The position numbers and the translations under genes are program-made. DNA of 64,000 nt, from the NCBI GenBank assembly GCA_034766995.1, contig CM068322.1, positions 19,421,745-19,485,744 of the forward strand. Direction: 5' to 3'. Below, one piece after another: positions 48,260 through 61,302 of the stretch; within the stretch, counting starts at the first letter, position 1; the number at the start of each line of letters is the position of its first letter. Origin of the DNA: Acanthacorydalis orientalis. Its lineage: Eukaryota; Arthropoda; Insecta; Megaloptera; Corydalidae. A model generated the notes under the pieces. The model was not told the DNA's origin. It was given only the letters and a program-made list of their open reading frames with translations, and did not search any database.

Positions 48260-49735
48260 GCTCTTGGTTCAATGATTTAGAACAATACTTTATGAGTTCA
48301 AGTACATATTTCATCATTAACTGTAATAAAATAATTTTCTTCATCGATAAATGATAACATTCATATCAGAATACTAATGGTTATTATTAAGCTTTAAATT
48401 AAAAAAATATATATAAATTATCTATTAAATAAATAATTAAATAAAAATTATTTCGTGTATTTTTTTGAGATTTGAACTGAAATGGAACTGAATTTAATGA
48501 ATGTTTGCATCTAACTAAGACGCAATAATAAATCTAGTCATAGAAAGAAAAAAAATATTTAAATTATTTTCAATGTGAAGTATAAAATAAATCATTTCTA
48601 TTGGAAATTTTATACGTAACATTTTTTTTTGAGTGTGTTTTGACTTGTATATTATATTAATATACAATAGATTTATTTTAATACTTGACTCTTTTTATAG
48701 ATTCTAAGATTCTTTCTTATTAAAGTGTAATAATTTCATTTTTTAACTTAGAAATGAAATTTATTTACCTTTAAATGTTTATTTTTAAAAGTAAGAAACG
48801 TAGAAAACATAATGTCAATTAAAATAGGTAGATATTTTTATTGCCAAAAATATGTATTTATTTAAATTAATTATTTTTAAAGGTAAATATTTAACATTTA
48901 ACTGCCTGTCCATTTTTTTAATATAAGTGTCGTAAATTTTATAAATTCATATATTTATTATTTCTTTGATGTATTAAGCTGGAATGTTTTCAGCTTAATG
49001 TTTTCAGTGTTATAAATTCATTAAATAATCAATTTAAACAAAAAGTATTATTTATACCATCATGCATTATCAAATACTGAAACTAGTTTATTTTCCTTTT
49101 ATTATGTAATAAAATTAAAAATACAAAGTATTTACTAGTTTTTTATTCAAATTTTGCATAAAATATTTTATTAACATTTTAAAATTCAAAAATTTTGAAA
49201 ATTCATTGTATTTGTAGATAAATTTTGCGTTAATATACTTCTCAGATTTTACATTCTATTAATATTCATTGATTTAATTTCAAAATACATCATTGAATTT
49301 GTTGATATTTAATGTCGTTCTTATTTTTAATTATAAACTTTTCTACATTTTTGCTGCTCTGTATATTTTTTATAGTTATTTTCAATGATATCTATTTAAT
49401 ATTTTTTTAATATTAATTTCAAAAGAATAAATAATAAGTGATGATTATATTATATAATGTATTCATTAAAAACACACATGTATGTTGATTTAAAAAAAAA
49501 AATAGTAAACGTAATAATAGCGAAAATTCATTACAACAAAGTAATATTCCAAATAAAATTATAAGATGTTATTTATTTTAATATACTATTTAAATATTAA
49601 GAATTGATCAAAGTCGAAATATTACTCTCAATGATTTTTTTTACATTTCCTTAAATTAAGTAACTCGTCCAACGTCATATATAACCCTCTTCTATTTAAA
49701 TCCATGTCAAAAAAAAAATAAAAAACAAAAAACAA
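48260..49735. other. AT-rich stretch, nothing seen
   Basis: An A-rich AAACAAAAAACAAAAA tract lies near 49.72 kb; no gene is seen. Confidence 0.6.
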
Positions 49736-49739
49736 AAAT

Positions 49740-49998
49740 GTATTCTCACTAAAAACCAGAATTCCCAGTACCCTCAATCTGCGATCAGTAAAAAGCAACT
49801 AACTGTATGCATTTCTGTACAGTCGACTTAACGCTATCTGTAGCTTTATGCAATCAACGTACCATTGTCGTTACTGACCCTAGACACCGAAAAATGTTAA
49901 CAAAAATATCCACACAGTGGATCCCTCGAAATAATTCGGCACAGTCGTCTTCGCATTCACAACTGATCAATGGTACAAACAAAGAAGACAAGAGAACG
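49740..49998. other. GC-richer upstream part of promoter-like block
   Basis: Composition rises sharply at 49745. A plus-strand frame runs from 49807 to 50061 (84 codons, including TDPRHRKMLTKISTQWIPRN), with Ser/Thr-rich unrecognised content. Because TATA and CCAAT motifs follow inside that frame, I favour upstream regulatory DNA over coding. Confidence 0.3.
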
Positions 49999-50050
49999 CA
50001 CCAATCAGTCAGTACGGTATATATTTATTCACGCTGCAGTAATCATGTGC
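49999..50050 (+). promoter_or_regulatory. CCAAT + TATA core-promoter candidate
   Basis: CACCAATCAGTCAGT (CCAAT at 50001) is followed by GGTATATATTTATTC (TATA at 50018). The predicted start, about 30 bases downstream, falls near 50048-50055 in GTGCACGCAGTG. TCAGT initiator-like words are also present at 50005-50013. Spacing and order suit a plus-strand TATA promoter. Confidence 0.4.
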
Positions 50051-50111
50051 ACGCAGTGTGAACATTGTTGTTGGCTATTGCATTGCACAGTTGCACTTTC
50101 ATGCAGTCGCC

Positions 50112-50252
50112 ATGGCGAACGTTCAAGGACAGCTAAATCATATTTCGCAACTCGAAAATATCATCATTCACTACCGGCGTCTCTCTCCGCACCGCCGCAA
50201 CTTCCCATGGCTCATCCATAAATTTGTTTGCGTGTTTGTAACACACATGTAA
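50112..50252 (+). CDS. candidate 46-residue small ORF downstream of the TATA promoter
   Basis: ATG at 50112 is in strong context (CGCCATGGCG), about 60 bases after the predicted transcription start. The frame ends at TAA 50250. The product begins MANVQGQLNHISQLENIIIH and continues YRRLSPHRRNFPWLIHKFVC, basic in the middle with a hydrophobic end. Composition is balanced, unlike the AT-driven frames elsewhere. A different frame (49970-50221) also stays open here, so low stop density alone is not proof. It may be a small protein, an upstream ORF or part of a first exon. No family is recognised. Confidence 0.25.
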   Translation: MANVQGQLNHISQLENIIIHYRRLSPHRRNFPWLIHKFVCVFVTHM

Positions 50253-50254
50253 TA

Positions 50255-50460
50255 TGAGTGTACAGGGTGGTACGTACATAAATATGCGCTATAAGCAATA
50301 TTTGATACTGTGTGAACTGTTCGTCGATGCAATAGATTTCTCTAACGAACTACAACTACTGCAACCGAAGAATGTTTTAATTAAATTAAGACTATTCAAC
50401 CAACTGCGTACATAGTGCAGTGGAGTTCAGTTCAGTTAAATCGCTAATCTATTCGTTTAC
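50255..50460. other. downstream flank of promoter-like block
   Basis: GC content stays moderate to about 50460. GGTGGTACGTACAT near 50266 is a weak donor candidate, and GTTCAGTTCAGTTAAA near 50425 contains initiator-like TCAGT words. Confidence 0.3.
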
Positions 50461-50601
50461 ATGCGGAATACATAAGTTTTAAAAGTATTTTAATTCAAAT
50501 AACTACCACAAATGTGTCAAAAATAAGAATTAAAATTGATTTTATCGAAAACTGGTCCGATATATAAAAGAATTATCACAATGAATTTGAAATAAACCAG
50601 C

Positions 50602-50605
<4 letters not shown>

Positions 50606-50644
<39 letters not shown>
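50606..50644. repeat. (TA)n microsatellite
   Basis: About 19 units. Confidence 0.95.
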
Positions 50645-50647
<3 letters not shown>

Positions 50648-51149
50648 AAAATAGTAATTAGAATAGAAGATTCTATAAAAAATGCATAATTAACATTATC
50701 TAATAATTTCTTTTTATAATCAATAATTTGTTTTTATAAACAATTACAAATACAATAAAAAAATAATTTATAAATTAAAAATTAAACCTTTTTATATTGT
50801 TATTGTAGAATAATTAGTTAGAAATCGTATTTAAAGGAATTTGAAATTTAAATGTAAATTAAAATACACGTCAATGGCATTCAATAGGTTTATATTTGTA
50901 TAACATTTTAAAATGAATTCTATTGTTCATTAAATTTTAATTATAATATAAGAAATTCGGAGATATACTCCTAAAAAAAAATCAAAAAAAAATATTTAAG
51001 CAAAAATATTTTGATTTTAAAATATTTTAAATTAAATACTATTACTGTTTATTTTTTAATTACATAAATCTTGCAACGAAACTCAACTTTATTTATAACT
51101 AAAATAGCCTACTAAGGACTAATCATCAGAACACTAAGATCAATAAAAA

Positions 51150-51268
51150 AGGTTTACTGTACATTAGCACTGATGACATTTTTATTGAAATATTTATAAG
51201 TAACTATCAAAAATGATCAATAATAAATTATGGAAGTCATTTCTGAAAATGAATTTAGCTCTAATGTC
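51150..51268 (+). mobile_element. family P interspersed repeat, copy 6
   Basis: GCACTGATGACATTTTTATTG, ATCAAAAATGATCAATAATA and GAAAATGAATTTAGCTCTAA keep the family's block order. Confidence 0.5.
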
Positions 51269-51738
51269 AAAACGGAATTATGGTTAACTCATTAACTAAT
51301 TTCTTTATATTACGATACTGTTTTTATTAATAATCAAATAACATCTTTTAAACTCTAAAGAAAAAAGTATTTAAAGATGACTTAAATATTAAATCGATTT
51401 TAAGAAAAGACAGAAGAATTTATCTTCAAGATTATGAAAAAACAGGATTTGATATTGATTGATCCTCAGGTTAATTATAAATAAAAATCTGAAAACAAAA
51501 TATACATTAACGGTTATTTAAATACAAAGAGCATATTTATTTAACTCGATTGAATCACAAATGCATTGTTTCTGATTTATTGCTAGTCAAGCAATAAAAT
51601 ATGAAAATTCAAAGAAGTATATATTTGCAAATTATCATGCACTTTTAATTTGCGTGACGGCATTAATAGACATGAAATTTAAATATATAATTGTCCTCTC
51701 AATAGACTCTATATGATCAATGTCATCTAGTATGATTA

Positions 51739-51743
<5 letters not shown>

Positions 51744-51804
<61 letters not shown>
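51744..51804. repeat. (AT)n microsatellite
   Basis: About 30 uninterrupted units. Confidence 0.97.
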
Positions 51805-51806
<2 letters not shown>

Positions 51807-52505
51807 CAAACGTTCTCTTTTCAAATAACAAAAAAAATAAAAACATAATTTTTATAAAAGTACATCCGCTTACTACTTTTTTATTTAATACATTGTAGTA
51901 CACGAATATAGTGTTATTTAAAATATATACAACACAAGAAATCGACTTCAAAATAACAGGTTTAACTCTAACTATACGGCTGCGTACAGTTATGAAGCAA
52001 TGATTAGGGTGGTTACCAGATATTTATTTTAATAGAATCGTATAACAGGTACCGGCTCCATATTCTAAATTCTCTCGATCTAAGTATACTTTTAAAATTT
52101 GTTGCACATTTTAAAAGCAAAATTTGTTGTGTTTTTTATCGTTTTCGGTTATTAACATATATGTTTTCTTTTCAAATATATTGCTTTTTTAGTCTGTCTT
52201 ACTTTATATTAAGTATTTGTTTCTTAAGAAGTTAAATAATTATATCATGATTACTTTGTTATCTCTGAAAATGTAATCGTAGTTTTTTTCTATATAATTT
52301 CTTACATAATGATATTTTATATTAAAAAGAATATGTTCGTTTTTTAGAAATATCTTTTTTTCATTGGAATAAAAAATTAAATTACAAAACTAAGCAAATT
52401 CTGTCAATCTCTTTTTACTGAAATAAAAATAAATATAAAATTACTCTTATCAACAAAACATGTCTGCTAATACCATTATACTAAAAAAAATGTATTCTAT
52501 TCTAA

Positions 52506-52700
52506 ATGACACTTTCACATAAGAATTCTTTCTCATCCCACGAAATACGCCAATATTTTTCGATCAAAAATATTCAATAAATTATTATTGATGATTTTCG
52601 ATTGTAAATAACCATTTGATTGATTTGATGGAAAAATGTTGGTGTGGTTTGTGTGATCAAAAAAAGTCATTCATGAATGTGAATTTTGCCACAGTATCAG
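52506..52700. mobile_element. family P-like repeat, longer variant
   Basis: Left ACTTTCACATAAGAATTC and right ATTCATGAATGTGAATTTTG are inverted relatives of the family ends. The core has AAATATTCAATAAATTATTA and TTGATGATTTTCGATTG. It is about 190 bases, longer than the other copies. Confidence 0.4.
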
Positions 52701-52884
52701 AACTGTTTTGTGTCTAAATTTCAAATTTTCAATCAAGACACCTTATTTAGTATGGTTATTTCTAGAATTTATTTTTTGAATTTAAGAAATTGAAATAAGA
52801 ATATATTTTAACATACTTTATGTCAATTAAATTAAAAAAAAGCACATAGATAGAAAAAATCTTTAATATACAGAAAAAGTTTTT

Positions 52885-53032
52885 GTAACTTAATACTTCG
52901 AGCATAATGGCATCGGCATCGAAATATGTATAATCAAAAATAATAAAAATAAACAATAATCAATTATTTTTGATTTTATTTTTTCTTTTTAGTATGTGAG
53001 AATGAAACATTCATTTATGAAATATATTATAA
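52885..53032 (+). mobile_element. family P interspersed repeat, copy 8
   Basis: CTTCGAGCATAATGGCATCG, AAACAATAATCAATTATTTT and GTGAGAATGAAACATTCATT. The left part is among the best preserved. Confidence 0.55.
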
Positions 53033-53034
53033 TT

Positions 53035-56000
53035 ACTAAACTAATTTGCAAATATGGATGTATTATTTAACTCGAAGATTAATCAATCGAATTTGAACAG
53101 TTAAAAAAAATTTATCCCTGAAATAAATTATGAATAATATTTAATTTTAAAAAATAAGATTTTCACTTGTCAGTATTGTAAAATATCTTATTAATTCACA
53201 GTAAATAAATAACATAATTAACAGTAAGTTTATTTTACAAACAATAAAATCATCTTTGATATAATATTTTTTCAGTTTAAATATTCAAGGTAATGCATTA
53301 TTTCAGAGATAATTTTACATAATTTTGAAAGAATAAGCAAGAAAAAAAATCACTTTTAGTAAAAATAAATACATAACATTGGACAAAACTACAATAATTA
53401 TTTAATCAAAAAATAAGTCAATTAATTTTTCGAATAACATTTTTTCTGAACTTGATCTTATGAAATATCTTATATTTATTAAAAAGAATAGTTCGAAATT
53501 TAAACTTTCACTATTTATTAAAGTCACTTTTAAATGAAGTAAGACTTGATTGTCTTTATTCGAAAACAAAAATGATAATGCAATGAGTATTAAATAAAGA
53601 AAACAAAAGATCAATAACTTGTTATTATTGAACTTGAATTTGAATGGAAGTTATTCGTATGTATATATAAAGAGATACAAATTGAAAGAGAAATACTTAT
53701 AGAGAGAAGAGAAAAGAACAAGTTTTGAAGAATCTTTAAAATCATTTAATTCAAAACCTGAAGATAATGTTGTATAGAGATTTTATTTTTCTAGAATATA
53801 ATAACGTTATTAAAAAAAGATGAAAACAAAAACAGAAATATTGTTTAGTAATATTGTTAAGATTAATAATTTATTTGTCTATAAATATTCAAACGTAATA
53901 CATAAAACAAAATGAGGCCTGACGATTTATATTTCAAATACTATTTGATTAGATATAAAAAATATTTCAGTAAATCTCAATTGAAAAACATCACTTCTCT
54001 CTAAACAATATTTTTTATTGTGTATATACTTTAAAATTATCTTTCATTAATTCATATTTTATCAACAGATACATTTATTTTTTACTGGCAAACTTTATAA
54101 ATCATACAATAATCTTTAAATTTTCCATTTAATTGAAATTTCATCATTAATAAAGAACATTAATAGCATAAATAAAATACTTACAATTTCTTATCATATC
54201 TTTATTAATTAAAATTATTCATGAAAAAGTATTGTTTTTCTAGTTGTTTTTATGAAATTATTCGTTCTATTTCTTTATAATATGTTATCATTTATGTTTT
54301 ATATAAATAAAATCAATTCCATAAAATATTTTTCACTATAAAAATAATCATAATTAATTCCTTAAATGTTATTAAAAAACACTTTCTTCAATTATTTTAC
54401 TATCTATTTACTTATTTATTTTTTATTAATAACAAATTTATATTAAATACTCAAACACAGCAATACATTTATCATCTAAAATCGTATATAAATTCTGATT
54501 TATTACTACGACACTTTCTACAGGTTTCTCTTCATCATCTTCGGACATAATTAAAATCTCAATCAATTCTAACCGAAACATCCGTCCGAGTTTCTCTCGA
54601 CAAATTCTTTAATATTACGAATAAATCACTGGCAGATGAAATATTTTTCATAAATATTTTCTCTTAGTCTTGATTATTTTTTTTGTTCAATGAATACTAG
54701 TGAATGTTAAAGATAGCTGTTTAAATAATTCTGTTTTATTTTATAATCGATTCTTGTTTATTTTTATTAAATTTTAATATTGAAACGACATTAAGAAGAA
54801 TGTTACATATAGACATGATTCAATATTTATTTATTTTAATCAACCTACTCTATGATATTTATAATTTGACTTAATTTTCAAATAAATTATTTTAAAATGA
54901 ATTCATGGTGTTTAGTATTCAATAAGTATTCGAATACTTTTTTAAATAAAACCTAATATTATCTAAAAATTTAATTTCGAACATATATCTTAATACCTTT
55001 CATATTGAGCTGAATCAGTTTGTTCGGATTTTACCAATAAATGAAATTTGAAATTAAAATATGCTAAGCTGTATTTTCTCTGTCTTATATTATTTTTTGC
55101 CGAAAAGTAAAATTACAATTTAAATAAAAAAATATGTAATAATATATGTACAAATGTGTAACATATGAAGACGATATTTTAAGTAGCTTAACATGCAAGC
55201 ACAGTGTTTTTCAAAGTTTCAGATAGGAGATTTCTCTTTGGAAGATACTTTGCGTTAAATAATGTTCTCCATAGTTGATCAAGTTACTAAAAGAAAATCC
55301 ATCTAAACACCTCACGAAATAATTCTATTTAAGTTCTTATTTACTTTTTAAAACATGATTCATATTCGATTCAATTTTTAAAAAAATCTATTCATGTATA
55401 TCTCGAAATATTAACAAATTTTCACACATTCACTTCTGAATTGACTTTTTAAATTATTTTCTGATATATATTTTTTATAAACATTGTTGTCGTTCCTAAT
55501 TAACAATAATTTGTTAAAAATTCAATTCTCTTAATTTTTATTGTGTCATAAATTCAATTTAAGGTACATGGAAATATTTCAATCGAAAATCAGGCTATTA
55601 GCTACACTTATTTCTACTTTATATGAATATTCACTCGATAAACTAATATTTTAATGGAAAGTCCTTGCAAGTATCCATTAAATAACTTCCGCAATTATAA
55701 AATTAGATTTTTTACTACATTTTTATATAAACTTCGCAATTTATATAGTTTCTAGTAAATTCTAATAATACATAGTTAATGAAAATATATGTACTTGCTT
55801 TTACGTTGTACAATGAAAATATTGATATGGAAATTTTATAAAATAAATGGATCGGAAATTTTTGTCACTAGATTTCATTTACAGAATAATAATGAATACA
55901 TTTATTAATCATAAAAATGAAAGTAAACAATAATTCTGTATGTACAGTTGAAGAAAATTCATGGAATTTAAAAACCATATGTTATGCGTCATATACATCG

Positions 56001-56078
56001 ATACATAAATTAAATCAACTTTAAATATGACTAACAAATGTTTAAAGAATACAATGTAACATCTTCCTAATGTTCTGC
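53035..56078. other. AT desert of about 3 kb
   Basis: No microsatellite, gene or mobile element could be supported. It is unusually free of AT arrays compared with the rest. Confidence 0.6.
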
Positions 56079-56080
56079 GC

Positions 56081-56160
56081 AGTTTGTTAGAATTTTTATC
56101 ATGATTTATTTCAATGTAATTTGTTGTTAGAATTTTTATCGTGATTTATTTCAGTGCAGT
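56081..56160. repeat. 40-bp tandem duplication
   Basis: GTTAGAATTTTTATCATGAT at 56086 recurs as GTTAGAATTTTTATCGTGAT at 56126, and the match continues through TTATTTCARTG. About 34 of 40 bases are identical between the two units. Confidence 0.85.
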
Positions 56161-56164
56161 TGTA

Positions 56165-57540
56165 TTATTACATAAAATATTATTATTTCTTTCAATATAG
56201 TGAATATAAATTATGTATGTATATCAGTTATTTATTTAATAAATGCCTAAAATACAAAATGTCATTTTTATTTTAGATTTTTTTATTTTTTTACAATGAA
56301 ATGAGAAATAATTGTAGTGTAGTTTGATAAAATATGGAACTTAAATTGTACTTTTAGAAAAACATTATTAACTTTTAGAAAAATAAACTGTTTTTCAATG
56401 ATACAAAAGGATAAACTAAACATAAAATTGAATCTCACGCCATAGAAATAAAATTCTTACTTATTTCTCAAATTAACCAGATCTCATCTCTTTTGATTTT
56501 CATTTTTTTGAGGCACTGAAATACATTGTAATAAAATAATCGAAATCTAAAATAATAATAATATATTGGTGAGTAAAATTTTATGAAGATATTTATCATT
56601 ATAGATTTTTAAAACTTGAGCATTGACAGGTTGAATGTTTTAAGTTGAGTTAACATTGAAAAGTAGTGTTTAATATTAATTCAGTATAAGTATTAATTTT
56701 TTTCAAATAAAACTTATTGAGATATTTGAATCTAAATCTTACTTTTCATAAGACTCTTGTAATTTAAAATGTACAAGTATAAAATAAAAAAAATAAATCT
56801 GTATATAATAACAGATTTATGAGCTGCTATATCGAGTTTATTAAAAAAAAAAATGTTTTTTATTCTATTTTTTCAAGTATACTTCTGAAAATATATCAGT
56901 TGTTATTATAATTTGTATTAAACTAAATAAACTTCATATATTTAGTCTTTTGAAGCATGAAAACATGTACTCGTGCGTACTTAATCATTGACTTGCACTA
57001 CATAAACTCAATATAAAATAATCAGTGTAATGTATACTTAGTGATTTGATCGCAAATGATTTGATAAATCTATTTTATGAAATTGTATATGAAGGTCATT
57101 ATTAGTTATTTTTATCATTGTGTAACACTCATCGGATATACAATATCCAAGTATCTATGAAACATCTGCTACGTGTTAATAAAATACAATCTCTGGATTG
57201 TATTCAATAAATTCAATATGTGTTACATTAAGCGCTTATTATTCGAAAATGTTTGAAAATCACGATATATCAATCAAATTTTTTTCCTTTTTGATAAAAT
57301 TTCATTAAAACGCACCATTTGTATGAACCTTGCTTTCAAGATTTGTCGTTAACCTTCATTATTATTTTTTTAAATAATTAAGAAATAGCTTAAAAAACAG
57401 TATTACAAAAACTTTAATAAAATAAACACCAGATTTAGTTATACACCAGTAGTTATTATTAAATATGTAAAAAATTAATACACTTTCTATCTGCTATGAA
57501 TTTTTTCATCTACTTATTAGTTTCTTTGGACAATTTTTTT
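56165..57540. other. AT-rich stretch, nothing seen
   Basis: No gene or repeat could be supported. Confidence 0.6.
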
Positions 57541-57542
57541 TT

Positions 57543-57680
57543 TTACTGCCATTATAACCGGTTTTGAAGGTTTCATGATCTTCAGACAGATTTTTAAAAG
57601 TAAAATATCAATTGTAAAATCATATTTAATAAAAAAAATCTTAAATATAATGGAGACACCAAAACTGGTTATTACTGCAA
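57543..57680. repeat. foldback repeat (family F), copy 3
   Basis: TACTGCCATTATAACCGGTT at the left is mirrored by AACTGGTTATTACTGCAATA at the right. Inside the left arm, TTTCATGATCTTCAGACAGA carries the family's CTTCAGA word. The inner arms are eroded, leaving a long A-rich centre. The 73-codon minus-strand frame overlapping it is not a gene. Confidence 0.6.
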
Positions 57681-57684
57681 TAAA

Positions 57685-58250
57685 TAAGAATAGCGGGCGA
57701 AAGAAACGGAATAGAAGATAAATTATTGAGATTATCAAGTAAGTAATGAAAAATATAGCTATATAATTTTTATTTTTATATAATTTTTTTGTCTATTTAA
57801 AACAAATGTAATATTCAAATTCCGTTTCAAGTAATAAATAGACTAAGAAAAGAATTGAGAAAGAATGAAAATATTTTTTTCTTATTTAAAGTAATCGCTG
57901 AGTAATTATTAATCATCTAATAATAATTCGAGTCAGTATTAAATAATAATAGATTCATTTTCTAAATTTACAGAATTATACCGAAAATGATAATTTATTT
58001 GATCGAAAAAAAGTTTCGATAAAGCTATGAAAAATTAAGCAGATAATATGAGTTCAGAGATAAAATCATAAATTTTCAATTAAAACATTCCCATTAATAA
58101 TCTATAACTTTTTATTAAGAAAAAATATTAAATAAATATGTTCGTACGAAATTTAAAACACTTTCTCTCGCTTCATATTTATTTCCGATACAAAAATCAT
58201 CCGCGAATAATTAGAATTATTAACTAAATATTGATTTTTCCGATTGAGCA
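57685..58250. other. AT-rich spacer, nothing seen
   Basis: No gene or repeat could be supported. Confidence 0.6.
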
Positions 58251-58254
58251 AACG

Positions 58255-58500
58255 AATCCATTATTTATTTTGGTGTTCCCTGTGTCCAAACGCTGCGATT
58301 GTGTTTACATTGAAACGAATCATAGACGAATGCTTATCACACTTTGATGTATAATTACGATATCGTCCATGCTAGCCAATAAGAAGATTGTTAAAAAAAT
58401 AACCATATGATAGACAAGTCGCCTGTTATTGGTGCATTTCGAATAGTTTAAGGCGTGACCAGACTGTGTAAACCACTATTATTTGGGATACCGAAATAGA
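58255..58500. promoter_or_regulatory. GC-richer island with two opposed CCAAT boxes
   Basis: TAGCCAATAAG (about 58374) and, inverted, CTGTTATTGGTGC (about 58423) lie some 50 bases apart. CGATATCGTCC, ACAAGTCGCC and GGCGTGACC occur between and around them. There is no open frame. The arrangement would suit a bidirectional or enhancer-like element. This is motif inference only. Confidence 0.3.
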
Positions 58501-58768
58501 GAACTAGTTTTTTTATTACCATAAGTATTTCATAGATGGAACAACCGAATTCATTTCACGGTTAGTGAATCATATATTTAAAAATATATACATATACGTG
58601 TATATATATATTTACATGCACATACAAACACAAACATTCATAAATTTTAAACATATTTCTTTAATGGCGTCCATTCTCTTTTGTTTATTCAGTCTATATT
58701 TTAGTCTTGTTAACCTGTAAGTAATGCTGTTTTTTTGCCTACAAATAAGTAAAAATGTATTTTTTGTT

Positions 58769-58790
58769 TATATATATATATATATATATA
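58769..58790. repeat. (TA)n microsatellite
   Basis: About 10 units. Confidence 0.92.
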
Positions 58791-58949
58791 GTCACGAAAT
58801 TAAAATATAAACTATACAAATGTATAAAAAAAATTAATATATGATATGGATATACTAGTAATATATCATTATTTGTATTTATAATTATAATCCTATTGAT
58901 ATATTGTCCTAATGAACTTAAGCCCTTAAATCTCTCAAATTTCTATTTT

Positions 58950-59053
58950 CTACGAATACTTTCAGTAAGTGTACTGTCTTCAGAGAGTTTTAGATTGCTG
59001 CTAATTATCTAAAACTACCTGAAAATGACATGTACTGAAACTATTCGTAAAAG
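58950..59053. repeat. foldback repeat (family F), best-preserved copy
   Basis: Arms of about 46 bases: the left has TACGAATACTTTCAGTA and CTTCAGAGAGTTTTAGAT; the right has ATCTAAAACTACCTGAAAAT, GACATGTACTGAAACTATTC and GTAAAA. Pairing is about 80-85 percent with one small gap, and the loop is only about 11 bases. It is the cleanest hairpin of the family. Confidence 0.8.
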
Positions 59054-59054
59054 A

Positions 59055-60875
59055 TTAATTGAAAATTCAAGTGATTCAAAAGGATGAAAAACACCACGAT
59101 GAAATTAATAAGTACTTAATGATAAATATTTAAAATATAAATAAATTTGTTTATTACTCTTTTATTAATTTTCCTCGATATTAAGAACTTTTTTTTATAT
59201 ATGAATAAAAATATACATTTGTGAGTATAAATTTGTTGCATGTGAATAAACTACAATCTGTTATCAGATAAATTTACTTAACAATTACAGTTTGAAATAG
59301 TAGCAAAATTCACTTTCACAGATAACATAACATAACGTCTTAAACAATACAAAATGTCGTTTGTCAAAATATCAATTAATTGATTTTATATTTTGATACA
59401 GTTTATTAGCAACACAATCATTCATCAAGCAGTAGGCATAAAAATCTATTATTCAAAAAACTATGCAATAGAAATGTGTATTAGAATAACAAACTGTATA
59501 ATAATCAATTACTAAAAATCTTAATAAAAAATCTTTTGATGTTCGAGATATTTATCAATTTATGAAAATAAACGTACTTATTGTAGTGCTATAAATGTTA
59601 TACAATTGTTTAAAATTTTCAGAGCTGAACAAATAATAATAATATCATGAATCTTAAAAATAAATTCAATATTAAATGTTCAATGAATATTAAAACTAAA
59701 ATCAGTGTTTAATGAATAGCGGCTAGACTATCTTATTTCAAAAAAATCCACAATAAAATTAGTGTTTGTACTCTCTTAATAAATGTTACTACCTTAGACG
59801 TGTACTTGTTAAATGATTCAAATAAACACATTTGCATTGAAAATGCACCGATTTTATTAAAGTCGGTAATTAAAGTTGAATACGACACAACGGTTACTAC
59901 AGCTAAACTGGCTAGTGTGAATGTTAATTTTCTGAATCAGAAACTTTAATAGCAAAATGATTATTTAATATACTTACTGTCTGACTACTGTTTATATTTC
60001 ATAGTTACAAAGATTTGTGTTATTTTATAACGTAAATGCATATTATTAACTATTAATGTAAATGATACTTAGTTTTCATTAATTTTTCTGACTCAGTTTA
60101 TAATTTTCACATGCAAATAAGTCACGAATAAAATATTTTATTCAAGCTTTTTGTAAAAATCAATATATACAGAGATAGTGAACTGAAATCATATAGTTAT
60201 TTCCCTCGAATTATTTTAATTTAAACTTATATTACATTTTTTCAATCTTAGTGATTTTTATTTCCTAGGAAAATCACACATACAGTTCCTTTTGAAAATC
60301 AAGATAATTATATAATTTTCAAATTAGTTTATATGGTAGAGACACTTATTTTCAGTCAATCTCCGATTTACAGCCAATCACAAATGATGAAATATAATTT
60401 ATTATAATAGATTATCGAAACTTGAAATTATGGAGAACAGATGATAAACTTACTCATTAACTTTTTCTTAAAATATTTACAAGATCCATACTCAGTATCT
60501 CTACCTTATATTCTCCATAAAAATGTATAATTTATTGATTTAAAGCAAAATGTTTGATTAAAATTTATTTACAAACTACATAAATAGAGAAATGAAGCAT
60601 TATTCACATTTTAATTTTTTTTAAAAAAAATATATACCATAGTTCGTTTTTATTTATATATTAATTTTTGATTTTAAATACAAAATTAACTGGCATTCTT
60701 AAAGTTACAGCTCTCTATAACGTCTTTTGCATCTATAATAGATTATTTATTATACCATAAGAGAACTGATGTACAGATACTTCTTCAATATAAATTTCCT
60801 TAAAAAGAAAAGTAGTTTTAACTATATTTATTTTCAGTCCTTATAAAAACTGAATTCATGAAAATATATATTTTT
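59055..60875. other. AT-rich stretch with small hairpins
   Basis: TGCATTGAAAATGCA and ACCGATTTTATTAAAGTCGGT lie side by side near 59.83-59.87 kb as two short stem-loops. Otherwise nothing is seen. Confidence 0.55.
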
Positions 60876-60880
60876 CAATC

Positions 60881-61027
<147 letters not shown>

Positions 61028-61029
61028 AG

Positions 61030-61302
61030 AATGCGTGCATATAAGTGATTGTACTTTGAACTGTTATGTAATTATCTTTTATTTTACTCAACTGTGCATT
61101 GTTCCATCAGATAAGCTCTTATATGTACAATACGTAGGCGTGTTGTCCTTGTTGTAGTGACTAATCTGTTATGCTAGTTTTAAAAAATAATTTTAATGTC
61201 AAAATACATATTTTTCAGTACAGTGAGTAATAAAATATTTGTGTTGTAAACAAAAATATTAAACATGCAAGTCAATATTATGCGCACTTATTATAGAAAG
61301 CA

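Noticed and set aside
48266..48290. GGTTCAATGATTTAGAAC as a tRNA B-box
   Set aside because: It lacks the conserved GGTTCGANTCC pattern and an upstream A-box.
57517..57738. 73-codon minus-strand hydrophobic frame
   Set aside because: It overlaps a foldback repeat and follows AT composition; no membrane-protein family is recognised.
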